From positions 1 to 64,000 of the forward strand of contig JASANG010003403.1 of NCBI GenBank assembly GCA_030248215.1: 64,000 nucleotides of DNA, in the 5' to 3' direction. This document shows positions 11,940 through 21,965 of this stretch, one piece after another. Origin of the DNA: Enoplolaimus lenunculus. Its lineage: Eukaryota > Nematoda > Enoplea > Enoplida > Thoracostomopsidae. Positions within the stretch are counted from its first letter, which is position 1; every line of letters begins with the position of its first letter. The notes below the pieces were generated by a model, which was given only the letters and a program-made list of their open reading frames with translations, had not been told where the DNA came from and ran no database searches. A program made the position numbers and the translations under genes.

Positions 11940-12168
11940 GCTGCATAGAATTTGCCTAAAGGGTAGCAGCCTGTCATGCGTGACCAAAACAATCATACTA
12001 CATAACCTAAAGTTTGGTGAGCGAAAGCCATAGCTGCTCGAATTTTGCCTAAACCTGAAGCAGCTAGTCCTTAGATTTTAAAATATACTTCTTTAAACAA
12101 TTAGTACATAAAGTGGGTGAGCGAAAATTCGACCTCTCGAAGTTTTGCCTAGATGTATGCGAGAGGTC
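11940..12168. repeat. Array of three hairpin modules with a shared loop motif
   Basis: Three inverted repeats in a row have different stems but a similar loop. Arms: 11940-11944 with 11966-11970 (5 bp); 12031-12038 with 12059-12066 (8 bp, TAGCTGCT/AGCAGCTA); 12131-12139 with 12160-12168 (9 bp, GACCTCTCG/CGAGAGGTC). Loops are 21, 20 and 20 nt and contain AATTTGCCTAAA, AATTTTGCCTAAA and AGTTTTGCCTAGA. Modules 2 and 3 are each preceded by GGTGAGCGAAA about 4-5 nt before the stem and are about 100 bp apart. Stems that change on both arms while the loop is kept suggest selection on folding, as RNA or single-stranded DNA. Confidence 0.6.
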
Positions 12169-13970
12169 CCTAAAATTCAAGAACACAGTCGGATTACAAT
12201 TAGATAAACCAAAACTCTAAAGGAATAGCGGCAATCACACAATTAAATTTTAGGGGATGTGATAATCTAAGTGACCATGGCGTGTCAAAAGACCAGCTAA
12301 TTTAACGGTCACCCACAAGAGACCACTGTAATAAATTTGTATGGGGAATTAACAAGAGCTCACGGCGTGGCCCCCAAGTGTTACGGCTGCGACCAACGGG
12401 TACCTCTGCGGACGAATCCGAGTGGTATCCCTCACGGGTGTTCATGGCCGTGGGTCTGCCTAGTAAGCCAACGTGTCTAGCGGATGACGGTCCCCCAGGC
12501 GTGACGTCGGGTTTTGAGAGTCACAAAATTCCAACGTCTTCATACGCCTAAGCTCTCTCTCATGAACACTCGCGTGCGTGGCTGAGTCGCGCCCCCAACA
12601 CATGGTTATAATTAGGAATGGCGTGGTTGCCGCTAATTTTCATGATTCGAACTAATGATTTCTGCGTCTAAATTCTGGTGAACGCTTGATCAAATAACAA
12701 GGTTCATTGATTTCACTGAAAGACCTATTGTAATTTTCATAGAATTTGAATACTTAAGTTATTAGTCTATTGTAAAAGAGGGCGAGTCGACCCGCACCTC
12801 TGGGATTTAGTTCCGAGATGGATAGCCTGGTTCGCACCAGTGCTGTTTTTATCACTTGAAATTTCAGCCATGGCTCTAGGCCAGGAATTTTCCTGACTGC
12901 TCAGGGTTCATCAAGGAACACAACTTAAAGTTTTGGTTTATTGAATCCACACATTTCATTTCATGTATTTACCTCTAGGCAACGAAACTGGGACTAATCA
13001 GTTTCCTGCTTGACAGCCTATGGTTATTTTGTACGTAGCTCGAGTGTTACGATAAAATTAGCTGAAAGTTATTTGAAATTACCGACTGAAAGTGAATTTG
13101 CGATTAGATACCTTACGCTTCTTTAGATCCCTGTACGCTGGGATAATCTTACCATGACCTACGGTTGACTGGTTGTTATGGAATAGTTGCGTATTGTTCC
13201 CCCTGGGTATGCTCATGTCAATCATTTCCCTGTGTCAAGCGGCTTAGAGCATTATCTGTTAAAGCAGCAAAGGCACGGCGATGCATAACTCGCGTGGCAG
13301 AGCTGCTGCGGGGAGGACACACTGTTGAATGAGCATACCCATGGTTTCTAAATACATATTCGAGAAGACACGCGTGCGTACCACATGAGTTGTAGGTGGT
13401 CAAGTGAGCTAAAGTATTCCGTTAGTCAGCCACAAGGTTGGAGGTGAATTCGCAAATAGGGTGACAAACCGCGCCTGATTCTTACAACTATGTATCCTGT
13501 ACACTCCTAAGCCTAGGTCTCTCACGGCTGCATATTCAGCAGTTTGATAGTCAACGGTGGTGGTATGCCTTACAGCTGAGTTCCTATGGCCTAACTAGAA
13601 TCGTCTGAATTCACGGGGCATACGAAAGCTTTGTTCTTGACAGGCAGGGCCTTAGCTCTTTTGTGTGACAATTCCCTAATGCTTAGCATCGGGTTGACTT
13701 GGCCTCCCTGCTGCCGTTGACACTCAATACTCTGAGTGTTACTAAATAGATTTTTGTCTTGGCCAGTGACTATTCACTAAAATTCAGGCCTCAAATTTTT
13801 TATCCTGATCACACGCCTACTACGCTTCACATGATACGTATCCTTTCACGAGGTTGGCAGGAAAATTTGTACCTGCGTTGTCGCCAACGCCAGGCAAAGT
13901 TTAAGGTAAAATTCCAACTCACACCCCCTCTGTGATATCGAGAAAATCCTAGTGCGGCCCCCTCTTACGT
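12169..13970. other. Anonymous region with scattered small perfect hairpins
   Basis: No coding potential recognised. Several short perfect inverted repeats are visible: 12984-12990 with 12999-13005 (7 bp, loop 8), 13720-13726 with 13733-13739 (7 bp, loop 6), and a longer-range 9-bp match GTGTTCATG (about 12439) with CATGAACAC (about 12561). The stretch lies downstream of the leftward promoter-like block at 14.16-14.38 kb. Confidence 0.4.
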
Positions 13971-13980
13971 ACCTACTTAC

Positions 13981-14130
13981 CCCCTGCGCGCAACGCGCAG
14001 TACCCCCCTGACTTAGTCAGCTCCCCGAGAATTTCGAGTGCACCGTGTCGCCATACAGTGCACCGAAAACTCGGTTTGCTGTGTCGCGGCTCGCGCTTCG
14101 CGACTGAAAAACCGGAGAAAATCGAAACTG
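13981..14130 (-). ncRNA. Candidate first exon of a leftward transcript, full of hairpins
   Basis: It lies just downstream of a minus-strand TATA box (14159-14166), where transcription would begin about 30 nt further left. Inverted repeats at 13984-13990/13994-14000 (7 bp), 14008-14013/14015-14020 (6 bp), 14038-14043/14058-14063 (6 bp) and 14083-14088/14099-14104 (6 bp) cover most of it. At the left end a strong consensus donor reads GGGGTAAGT on the minus strand (GT of the intron at 13979-13980). No ORF of note is present. An untranslated first exon or a structured RNA is inferred; there is no homology evidence. Confidence 0.3.
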
Positions 14131-14158
14131 AAACTGAAATTTGCAGCCGTGCGCTGCG

Positions 14159-14166
14159 TTTATATA
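14159..14166 (-). promoter_or_regulatory. TATA box (TATATAAA), leftward
   Basis: TATATAAA on the minus strand, followed by a GC-rich stretch and then AAATTTCAGTTTCAGTTTCG. It lies 22-27 bp from the first of six CCAAT boxes on its upstream side, the usual order for a strong RNA polymerase II core promoter directed towards lower coordinates. Confidence 0.5.
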
Positions 14167-14185
14167 CCTTTTTCTCTCAGCATTC

Positions 14186-14395
14186 AGCCAATGAAATCTT
14201 GAGCAAGGCAGACGCGGTTTGAGCTACGCGATTGGTTAAAATAGTAGGGCTGCGAACAGCCAATGAAATTTCACACAGGACAGACGCAGCGAAGCCACGT
14301 GATTGGCTGACAAAACTCAGGCTGCGTGAGCCAATGAAAAAACGTAAACAACTCGGTTAGGCGGCCTCTGATTGGCTATACGGGTTTACACACAA
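14186..14395 (-). promoter_or_regulatory. Upstream promoter block: three ~71-bp repeats, each with two opposed CCAAT boxes
   Basis: CCAAT pentamers lie at 14188, 14260 and 14331 and the inverse ATTGG at 14231, 14302 and 14371, so orientation alternates strictly. The spacings are 43, 29, 42, 29 and 40 bp. Each ~71-bp unit begins with (AG)CCAATGAAA and carries the inverted box about 42 bp later (GATTGG). NF-Y binds such boxes in both orientations, and arrays of them are typical of strong, often cell-cycle-linked promoters. Which gene it drives is not known; the TATA box at 14159-14166 points left. Confidence 0.55.
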
Positions 14396-15079
14396 TCTTA
14401 ACACTCCTAACCGAGGGGTGGGTCGATAAGATTAGATTTAAGCGGTGTGGCCGAGGGGCAGGTAGCAACCTCTAACGTTGTGGGCCGGGCCGACTGGGTT
14501 GGACAACTCCCTCAGAGTACTGGTACGCGCGCGAGGTTTTTCACTTAGATTGTCCATTCCCGCGTACAGGGCCTATCTCACTGTCAATGGTTAAGGCACT
14601 AAGATGCAATACAGAACAGAGTATAAAAAATTAAGGGCACGACAAAAATAGAAAGCTTAAAAACCAAACGAGATGTATCAGAATCTAGTAAAAACTAGAG
14701 AGCGAGATCTATGTCATAAGCGGCCAGGTTATTCAGTCAACTGAAATTCACCACTGCTACCCTAGCGGTTAGCGGGGGCCTACAGCCCTAGAATATCTTT
14801 TACCAAACCAGCTAATGTACGTAGGCTATACCAAAGCGTCACAAGTTCAAAATTCACTAGGGTTTCCTACCCAACCTGGCCAACAAAACGATAATATAAA
14901 CACAAAAGCACAAAAGATAAGGCAGACGGATACAAGGCGTACACATCACAAATCCGCACTCCCATAATTCCGGATAAAGTACCGAGACAGTCTCAAGAAA
15001 AATTTCTATGCCATTCCCGAAATGCTTACGCTATGACTTCAGCCTAATTCAAGGAACACACACACTCAAGATACTCTTA
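14396..15079. other. No recognisable feature
   Basis: Nothing identifiable as a gene or transposon. A sequence near 14441 (GTGTGGCCGAGGGG) resembles a tRNA A box but no convincing B box or fold follows. Confidence 0.4.
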
Positions 15080-16080
15080 GTCGACTCAGAGAGTCCGCCA
15101 AAATCACGGGCCTTGGGCTAGCCATAACTTTTCAAGTATCGGTTTCCGAACGGCGGTCAGGGAGGTTTTATTGCTCACTGCGATGCGTCGAACCCGATAG
15201 GACCAGTCCCAACCCTAGATTCCGGAAAACGTGATTTTGCATTTTTGGACCGGGGATCCGTAAAGTGTTACACGTAAAATTTCGAAAACTTCAAGTGCTA
15301 GTAACTTCTCAACGATTGGTCCCAGACCCCGAGTCAGGGTATTTTTCTTGTTCAGCGTGAAAAGCTGCGTCGATTGATACCAATCTCGATACGTAATTCC
15401 AAAATTTGCATTTTTGCATTTTTCGACCTCGGATCCGCAAATTTTTACACGCTAAATTTCGGAAACTTTGGATACCTCTAACTCTTGACCGAATGACTTC
15501 CGACCCCCAGTCAGGGTATTTTTCTTACTCAGCTCGGCGAGCTGTATCGATTGGTATGGGTTTCAACAGCAGATTCCGAAATTCATATTTTTGCATTTTT
15601 CACCCCAACTGCACATGTAAAATGCTGAAAGTTTGAAAGCCCATAACTTTTGAACGGGAGGTAGGGGACCCCGAGTCAGGGTGGTTTTATTACTCAGCTC
15701 GATGAGCTGCGTCGAATGATATGGGTCTCGACCTCCGATTCCGAAATTCATGTTTTTGCGTTTTTCCACCCTAGGATCCGTAAAATTTACACGCACATTT
15801 CAAAGGTTCGGGAGGGCCATAACTCCCGAAAGATTGATCACGGACCCAAGGTCAGGGTATTTTTATTGCTCAGCGCAGTGAGGTCTAACGATTGGCATAG
15901 GTTTCCCCAGCCTACCCGAGAATCCCTGTTTTGGCATTTTTACCTCCAGATCCGCACAATGCCGCACACAAAACCTCAAACTTAGGTTGGGCGCGATTTC
16001 TGAACTATCCGTCTCCGATCGAGTTATTACCCGTCCCGTCGGGTTGTTGGTGTTACACCTCGCGATGCAGGTCTTCACAA
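15080..16080. repeat. Degenerate tandem repeat, unit about 160-180 bp, about six copies
   Basis: Successive units begin near 15080, 15236, 15412, 15588, 15751 and 15931. Each has the same order of phrases: TTTTTGCATTTTT near the start, GGATCCG about 15 nt later, ACACG with AAATTTC, CATAACTTTT-like text, CCGAGTCAGGGT with TATTTTTCTT, CAGC...GCTG...TCGATTGGTAT, and ATTCCGAAATTCAT at the end. Identity between units is moderate and the sixth is partial. No open frame is preserved through the array. Confidence 0.75.
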
Positions 16081-17975
16081 CCTCTAGATACCCCGGAGCT
16101 GTAAAATCCGAACGCTAAGCGCAACCCCTCAACTGCAGATCCTAAATGTAACAAGCATAAGGGGGGTGCCAGCGATAAACCGTAGTATACTCTATGGGGA
16201 GTCTCTACGCGTAGTCACTCACTCTCAGAGTTTGGCACCTGGCACTCTCAAGTCCCGATTTGTTGTGATAACAAGCCAGAAAACAGTCGTGAATTTTGTC
16301 CCCTTAACTAACCCGTCCCTCTCTATAGCGCAAACATACAAAATTTCCTATACATATCCCCAGTCTTTAACACACACTTACTAATCTAAATCTAACCTAC
16401 ATGATAACTTGCAAAATTGAAAACCGCTCGTCGAGTGTTTGCACGAGCAAAATAACGGATTTCTGCGGGCGGCGTGATTCAAATATATCTTACAGGTGGC
16501 AATTCGCCGAGTCACAGCGGGGAGTTTACACGGGCCAGCGAAGAGGGAAAGAAAAGGGTGAAAGGAGAGGTGCGGAATCAAACAATACGGAATGATTCAC
16601 GAAACGGGGCACCCTTTTCTACCCACTCCATATTCAACGAAATAGGCTAAACACTCCCCCTCTCCGTTGTGTTTTCACTTCTCTGCTAAAAACATCTAAT
16701 TTCGTTTTAACGTTAGAAGTTATCTAGGTCGACTAGCCTGCAATCTCCTAAAAGTACTATGCAGAGGAAAACTAAACACCAATTGTTCTATTAAACGACA
16801 CTAAAAAAATATCTTCACCGCCGCAAACTTATTCTTAGACTTGTAAAACCGCGTCCTCAAAAAAAACATCGAGCTCGACTTTAATTAGAGCTGATAAAAT
16901 TACGAGAGCGGCAGCAAAATAAAGAAAGTTGCTTGGATATTGTATGAGGGGAGTGAGGTCAGCCTACACCTCCTGAACCGGTTCAGGGTTGCCGATGGCC
17001 AACCCAAGCGATACGTTAGCCCAACCAACCGTTTATGAACAACTCTCCCCCTTCGCAATCTCTGAGCTCGGGGCGAGCCCCCCCCCCTTTCTTCAAAGTC
17101 AGTTCAGTTTAAAATGCTCCTCAAAACGTTAAATCTCGCACTGTCGGAGTCGTTAAATCTCGCGGACGCGCATAAACGATAATAAGACTAAGAGTATTGA
17201 AACAGAGACACAACTCGGGACAATCTAGACTCAAAAAGAAAGAAAGTGCGCACGAGAATAGGGTTCGCTTCGGGCTCCCGCTGTGAAGTCACAGTAACCG
17301 CGGCGTGTGGAGCCACCCTCATTGAACAGGCGTCGAACCGGGCCCAGAATCCAAACTATGCTCACCCTTCCCCGCTAGTTACGCTGCTCGACCCCATTTT
17401 TCAAGAATTTCCTTCAATAGCACGTAAAACTAGTAAGTGTGGTTAGACTACAGAACATTGGGGCGGCAGTCAGAACTAAGGGTGTTGGAATGTCCCTAGG
17501 TAGGCTCGACGAACTCCGCATAAGACAATCATGCGAAAGGAGCAATACCAAGATAATAATAGCGGCAGCAATGACAACAATGACATAGCATAATTCAGTA
17601 AGGCACCAACAATAATAATAATAATAGCAACAATAATACCAATGATGACAATAATAGTGACCATGGACAGAAGTTCATAGTAGTAACGCTCCTAGCACGC
17701 CAGGTCCCTCGAGTCAAGCTCCTTTAGTCATATGATCATTTCGGATCTCTAAGAATGTCACGACTATCGGGATGTGTCCCTGACAATATTGCCAAAAATT
17801 TCAATTTGTGATTGCATTTGTTACAGGATTTTGGTACTCTAACAGGTGTGCTTACAGCATTAGCGATAAAATAACAAAATGAATTTTTTGGTAACAAGTA
17901 TTATTTATTTTCCGGTTCCGGTATATTTTTAACTTTTCGGTTCCGGTATTTTATAATTCCGGTTGCACCCTTCCT
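16081..17975. other. Anonymous region with short simple repeats
   Basis: No gene recognised. Contains homopolymer-like tracts (C run near 17080), a stretch of ATA/ACA-type triplets around 17550-17660, and otherwise unassigned sequence. Confidence 0.4.
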
Positions 17976-18560
17976 GAAACATAGGTTTTGGTTGGAAAAC
18001 GGGAAAAGTGGAAAATTTCAAGCGTAAGGCAGGTTTTGGTTGGAAAACGGGAAAAGTGGAAGATTTTACCTTGGTTGGTATGAAATATGTGAAGCATAGG
18101 TTTGGGTCGGGAAACAGGAAAAGTGAAAAACTTTTAAGCTTAGATTTTCCCTCCATAGGTAGGAAAAATCTGAAGCATAGGTTTTGGTTGGAAAACGGAA
18201 AATTTAAACGCCTAGATTTACTCTGGATTGGTAAGAGAAAATCTGAAACGCAGGTTTTGTTTGGAAAACGGGAAAAGAAGAAAATTTTAATGCCTTGGTT
18301 TTTACCCTGGGTTGTTAGGGAAAATCTGAAGCATAGGTTTTGGTTGGAAAACGGGAAAATTGAAAAATTTCAATGCCTAGATTTTCCTCTGGTTGGCAGG
18401 AAAAATCTTATGCATATAGGTTTTTTGGAAACGAGAAAATTTAAACGCTACGGGAAAATTTAAACGCTTAGATTTACCGTGGGTTGGAAGGGAAAATCTA
18501 TATAAAACACAGGTTTGTTTAGACAACGGGAAAAATGGGAAATTAAAATGCCTAGATTTT
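17976..18560 (+). repeat. Tandem repeat, unit about 80 bp, about seven copies
   Basis: Units contain AGGTTTTGGTTGGAAAACGG followed by GAAAA..GAAAATTT, CCTAGATTTTCCCT and GTTGG..GGAAAATCTGAAGCAT. The AGGTTTTGG-type phrase recurs at about 18028, 18095, 18177, 18254, 18332 and 18413. Copies are diverged. An open frame of 151 codons (18008-18463) simply follows the repeat and is not a gene. Confidence 0.75.
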
Positions 18561-18849
18561 CCCTTAAGCTTTTAAAATTTCCGCTTTTTCTTTTTTCCAA
18601 AAAAAGTTTACAAAACAGATTTTCAATACCACACTGTAAATGCAATTTAGTTGATTTGAACTAGGTCCTTCAGAACTCTAGAATTCTGAATTGGTTTAAT
18701 TCATTTTGAGTAAATTAATCAATCAACTCACCCGGAATTAAACGAGATCAGAGTGAGTTAATATTTAGTGCTATTAACTCAGAAATGACCAAAAACAACT
18801 AATTCTCTCTCTGATTTGATCAATCAACTCACTGGAATTTACAGTGTAA

Positions 18850-19110
18850 CCAAGGGAAAATCTAGGCGTTTAAATTTTCCACTTTTCCCGTTCTCCAACC
18901 AAAACCTATGCTTCAGATTTTCCCTACCAACCCAGGAATAATCTAAATTTTAAAATTTTCCTTTTCTCGTTTAACAAACTAACTATTTTCCTTACCAAAG
19001 CAGGAATGCATACGTGAATTTTCTACTTTTCCCCAGCAAAACCTACGCCTGTGAGTTTTCCTGCCAAACTTGTGGAAAATCAGACCACCATCCATGAGTG
19101 GCTGCGCTGC
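18850..19110 (-). repeat. Inverted copies of the ~80-bp repeat
   Basis: The minus strand here carries the same phrases as 17976-18560 (for example AAGCATAGGTTTTGGTTGGA and GGGAAAATCTGAAG). With the direct array on the left and about 290 bp of unique DNA between, the two form a large imperfect inverted repeat. Confidence 0.65.
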
Positions 19111-20716
19111 ACTTGTGGTCGTAAGTGTTCCACCCTGGAAAACTGGAAGCCCATGTTCTATACATTTGGTGAATTGATTATAAACCATATAGATATCTAG
19201 CAATTTTTTGTTACAGATGAGTTACATTGTTCAATGTGAAATAGAAATGAATACGAAATTCCTACACAATCTTAAAAATTTCGGTGAACCGTTTTTCTGT
19301 AAAATTTGGTAAAGCCCGGTGAATATTTTGAATATTAGAAAGCCTGATTTGTGCTGGCAGAAAAATAAACATTTGGGAAACTATATATTTCAGTATATGC
19401 TTCCGTTATTTTGATCACTACACCCTGCCATTCGGTTTTCATGTTCGCACATCAAAATTTGAGAGCCGGAATGTTTATTCACGAAGTTACATTTTGTTCT
19501 CGGCCAATAAGCAAATCGTATGAGTAACGAAAATTTTCAAGCATTCGTAAATTTTATAAACTGACACGCAGTCGAGTTGGAACCTGACCCACCATTGCGA
19601 CGTTCACTTAAACAGATTTTTGTATTGAAACGATACTAAAACAGCTATTAAGAACTAAACACAATCGCTCCAAACACATAAAACAATCACAGTTTATTCA
19701 CAGAAAATTAATCGCATATAGCATTCGAAGAGCATTGAATAGAATAACCATAAGCCAACCTCAAACACTACGGATCGCACTACGTTTCGCATTTGACTTT
19801 TACACACCGTTCTTGTTAGTTATATGTTACACAATCATCCCACCATGTATAAAAATTGAACACTGCGTTCGCCTCTACAGCTTTTTGCAATATATAAATC
19901 CCAAATTTGTGCCAATATTGATGCTCGAAATTTTGTCTGTAAAACTGTTCTCCAACAGTCATTAGAAAGGTGCTTTTTTACAACTGTACTGATGTCTAGT
20001 TTGACATAAAACAGCTTTAAGATAAAAAGCTTACTGAATCCGAAGCAAAATCCACTTGTGCTTATTGAGGTAAAACTTTATGACAACAGTGTACACGGAT
20101 GTAGTAGAAATAACGGAGAGTGATCAGAATAACGGGAACGAAAAAAGGATACTGAAGTAGATAGTTTAGAAATGTTTTATTATTCTGGCAATACGAATTA
20201 CCAATGCAAATACTCACTGGTCTTTTATTTTTAAATAGAAAACAGCTGATGCACACATTTTTTTAAAATTATGGGTGAATTCGTCTTTTGTATTTCACAT
20301 CAAATAATAACATTGCAGCATGTGTATTTAATAAAAATTACGCGATTTATGCGCGATTAGTGACTAATTTCGATCATGCAAATAACAGAATTTCCGATAT
20401 TTCTAAAACGAAAACGAATATCCGGTTACACCCTACATATAACACTATACCGAAGTACTCGTATCCTGATAAAACAACCACATCTGCACTAGAAACAATA
20501 GTGTCACCAAAAACTATGACAAAACTGAATGAAATTTCTAAGCATAAAAAACTTCATGCTACATTTCTTCCACAAGAACTGTCATTTAGAGCAATTCTCC
20601 AGCTGAATTCATCGCCAATGTTTCTTTTAGGGCAGTAACAGTAGATTAAGTCTATTCTTAAGCCTAAGCGTTGCAAACGCCTAAACCTAAGCAAAAAATG
20701 TAGTCAAGAATGTAAG
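19111..20716. other. Anonymous AT-rich region
   Basis: No gene, RNA or transposon end recognised. A 116-codon frame at 20288-20638 has no familiar motif. At about 20658-20692 there is a short inverted phrase made of CCTAAGC/GCTTAGG-like units. Confidence 0.4.
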
Positions 20717-21144
20717 CCTACTGTAGTGTTCCGAATAAGAGGGGGAACTGATATTTATTTGGCCTCTCCAGAGAGTACCCCGACTTGTTATTCCGTTACG
20801 GACTGTTATTTATTTTTAACCCACGCTCCGCCGCCCTTCGTTACTGATATATATCCGGTACTGCAATTATCCGTTGAATTAAACGTTTGTTTTGTGTCAA
20901 TAGCTTGGGCGGTAATACAAGGTTATACTAAGGAATGTACTTTCAAACTCAAATGATTTGGTTCAGGAGTCATTTATGAGCTACAATTAGGGTTAATTGA
21001 CATTTATGGACCTAATTAGGGTTTAGGGACTCATCCGCTTACGGACTCTTATTAGGGATACGAACTCCAACTGATTCGGACTGGAAATGGGGACCTCCTC
21101 TTATTACCCCTCCCCCTCTTATTCGGGTCAATACAGTAGTCTTT
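20717..21144. mobile_element. Non-autonomous element with ~30-bp terminal inverted repeats
   Basis: The left end reads CTACTGTAGTG then CCGAATAAGAGGGGG; the right end is its imperfect reverse complement (CCCCCTCTTATTCGGG then CAATACAGTAG). No transposase is present. Parts of the interior (steps such as GGAGTCATTTATGAGC and ATTCCTAATTG in related form) resemble the interior of the MITE at 50150-50528 in reverse orientation, so the two may be relatives or one may contain a piece of the other. A target duplication is not clear. Confidence 0.55.
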
Positions 21145-21391
21145 TACAGACCTATCAGAAACCGGGAAGGCCCTAAAAGTAACAAGGGCAGAATTCATTG
21201 TAGTGAAACTTCTCTAATACTAGGGTTTCACGTGTCAGCGACTTATTTCACAACGTATGCGAAATAACGTGATTGTAAGCATGTGATACATGCTTGTCCG
21301 TTATGTGTACATGCAATATAGTGCAATGTACTGTATGTACGCTAGCCGGCAGCACACAGCCGACATAGTCGATGGTAGAGGCAGTTGGAGA

Positions 21392-21475
21392 AGCGGGCAA
21401 CGTGGCGCAGCGGTAAGAGTGCTTGCTTCGGAATCCTAAGGCCACTGGTTTAATCCCCGTTATGTAGCCCGCTTT
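21392..21475 (+). repeat. tRNA-like sequence, probably a SINE head
   Basis: Carries a good A box (TGGCGCAGCGG) and, about 45 nt later, a weak B box (TGGTTTAATCC), bracketed by GCGGGC and GCCCGC. The T arm does not have the invariant TTCGA, so a functional tRNA is unlikely. A tRNA-derived retroposon or tRNA pseudogene fits. Confidence 0.5.
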
Positions 21476-21479
21476 TCAG

Positions 21480-21836
21480 CTGAAAGGTCTAAAGTCCCGG
21501 TTCACTACCTAGACTGACAGTGATAATGAAAAGTCATTTTTGACACGCCCTCTGACATACGGTTACAACAGTCGTTGGTATCATAGACAAAATTATTGTG
21601 ATCTGTGTATAACGATTTCAAAGTGTTATTTCTGCTTCTATACATCAACTTCTTTCTCTAAACCCAGAAATACACAGAGGTATTTCAGCATATTACCAAA
21701 TAAATAACCATATTTTTAGAAAACAGTTATAATACGAAACAAGCTTTAATTATGGAAGCACTATTGGATAAAACCAAGTTTATATTAATGTATTTAGCTA
21801 ATATATCGCAGTTAATTTTGAACAAATAGGTTAATG
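21480..21836 (-). other. 3' flank of the ORP gene
   Basis: Downstream of the ORP stop codon. A variant polyadenylation signal ATTAAA (minus strand, 21745-21750) lies about 87 nt after the stop, a plausible distance for a short 3' untranslated region. No other feature recognised. Confidence 0.3.
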
Positions 21837-21965
21837 CTATGACGGCACAGAATTATTTGTATTGGACGCAGGATTACTGAGTACAGCAGCGAGACCAGCA
21901 TTTGATTCGAGACGTTTTTCTAAAGGCCACTTGTACACCCAGTGTTCACCGGATTCTTGGAAATT
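21837..21965 (-). CDS. OSBPL9: ORP exon 19: C-terminus and stop
   Basis: 42 codons plus [19 protein letters not shown] matches the conserved terminal Trp-Val-Tyr segment of ORP9; a short Ser/Asn-rich tail follows. Confidence 0.93.
   Translation of the reverse strand, partial: NFQESGEHWVYKWPLEKRLESNAGLAAVLSNPASNTNNSVPS

Noticed and set aside
14159-14395. Histone gene promoter
   Set aside because: CCAAT and TATA layout would suit, but no histone frame is found on either side.
14441-14525. tRNA-Ser/Leu-like sequence
   Set aside because: Only the A-box-like GTGGCCGAG is convincing; the B box lacks TTCGA and no cloverleaf forms.
18008-18463. 151-codon plus-strand frame
   Set aside because: Follows the ~80-bp tandem repeat; Lys/Asn/Gly repeat product.
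20288-20638. 116-codon plus-strand frame
   Set aside because: Low-complexity composition (Asn, Thr, Lys) in AT-rich DNA; no family and no splice signals consistent with a gene.
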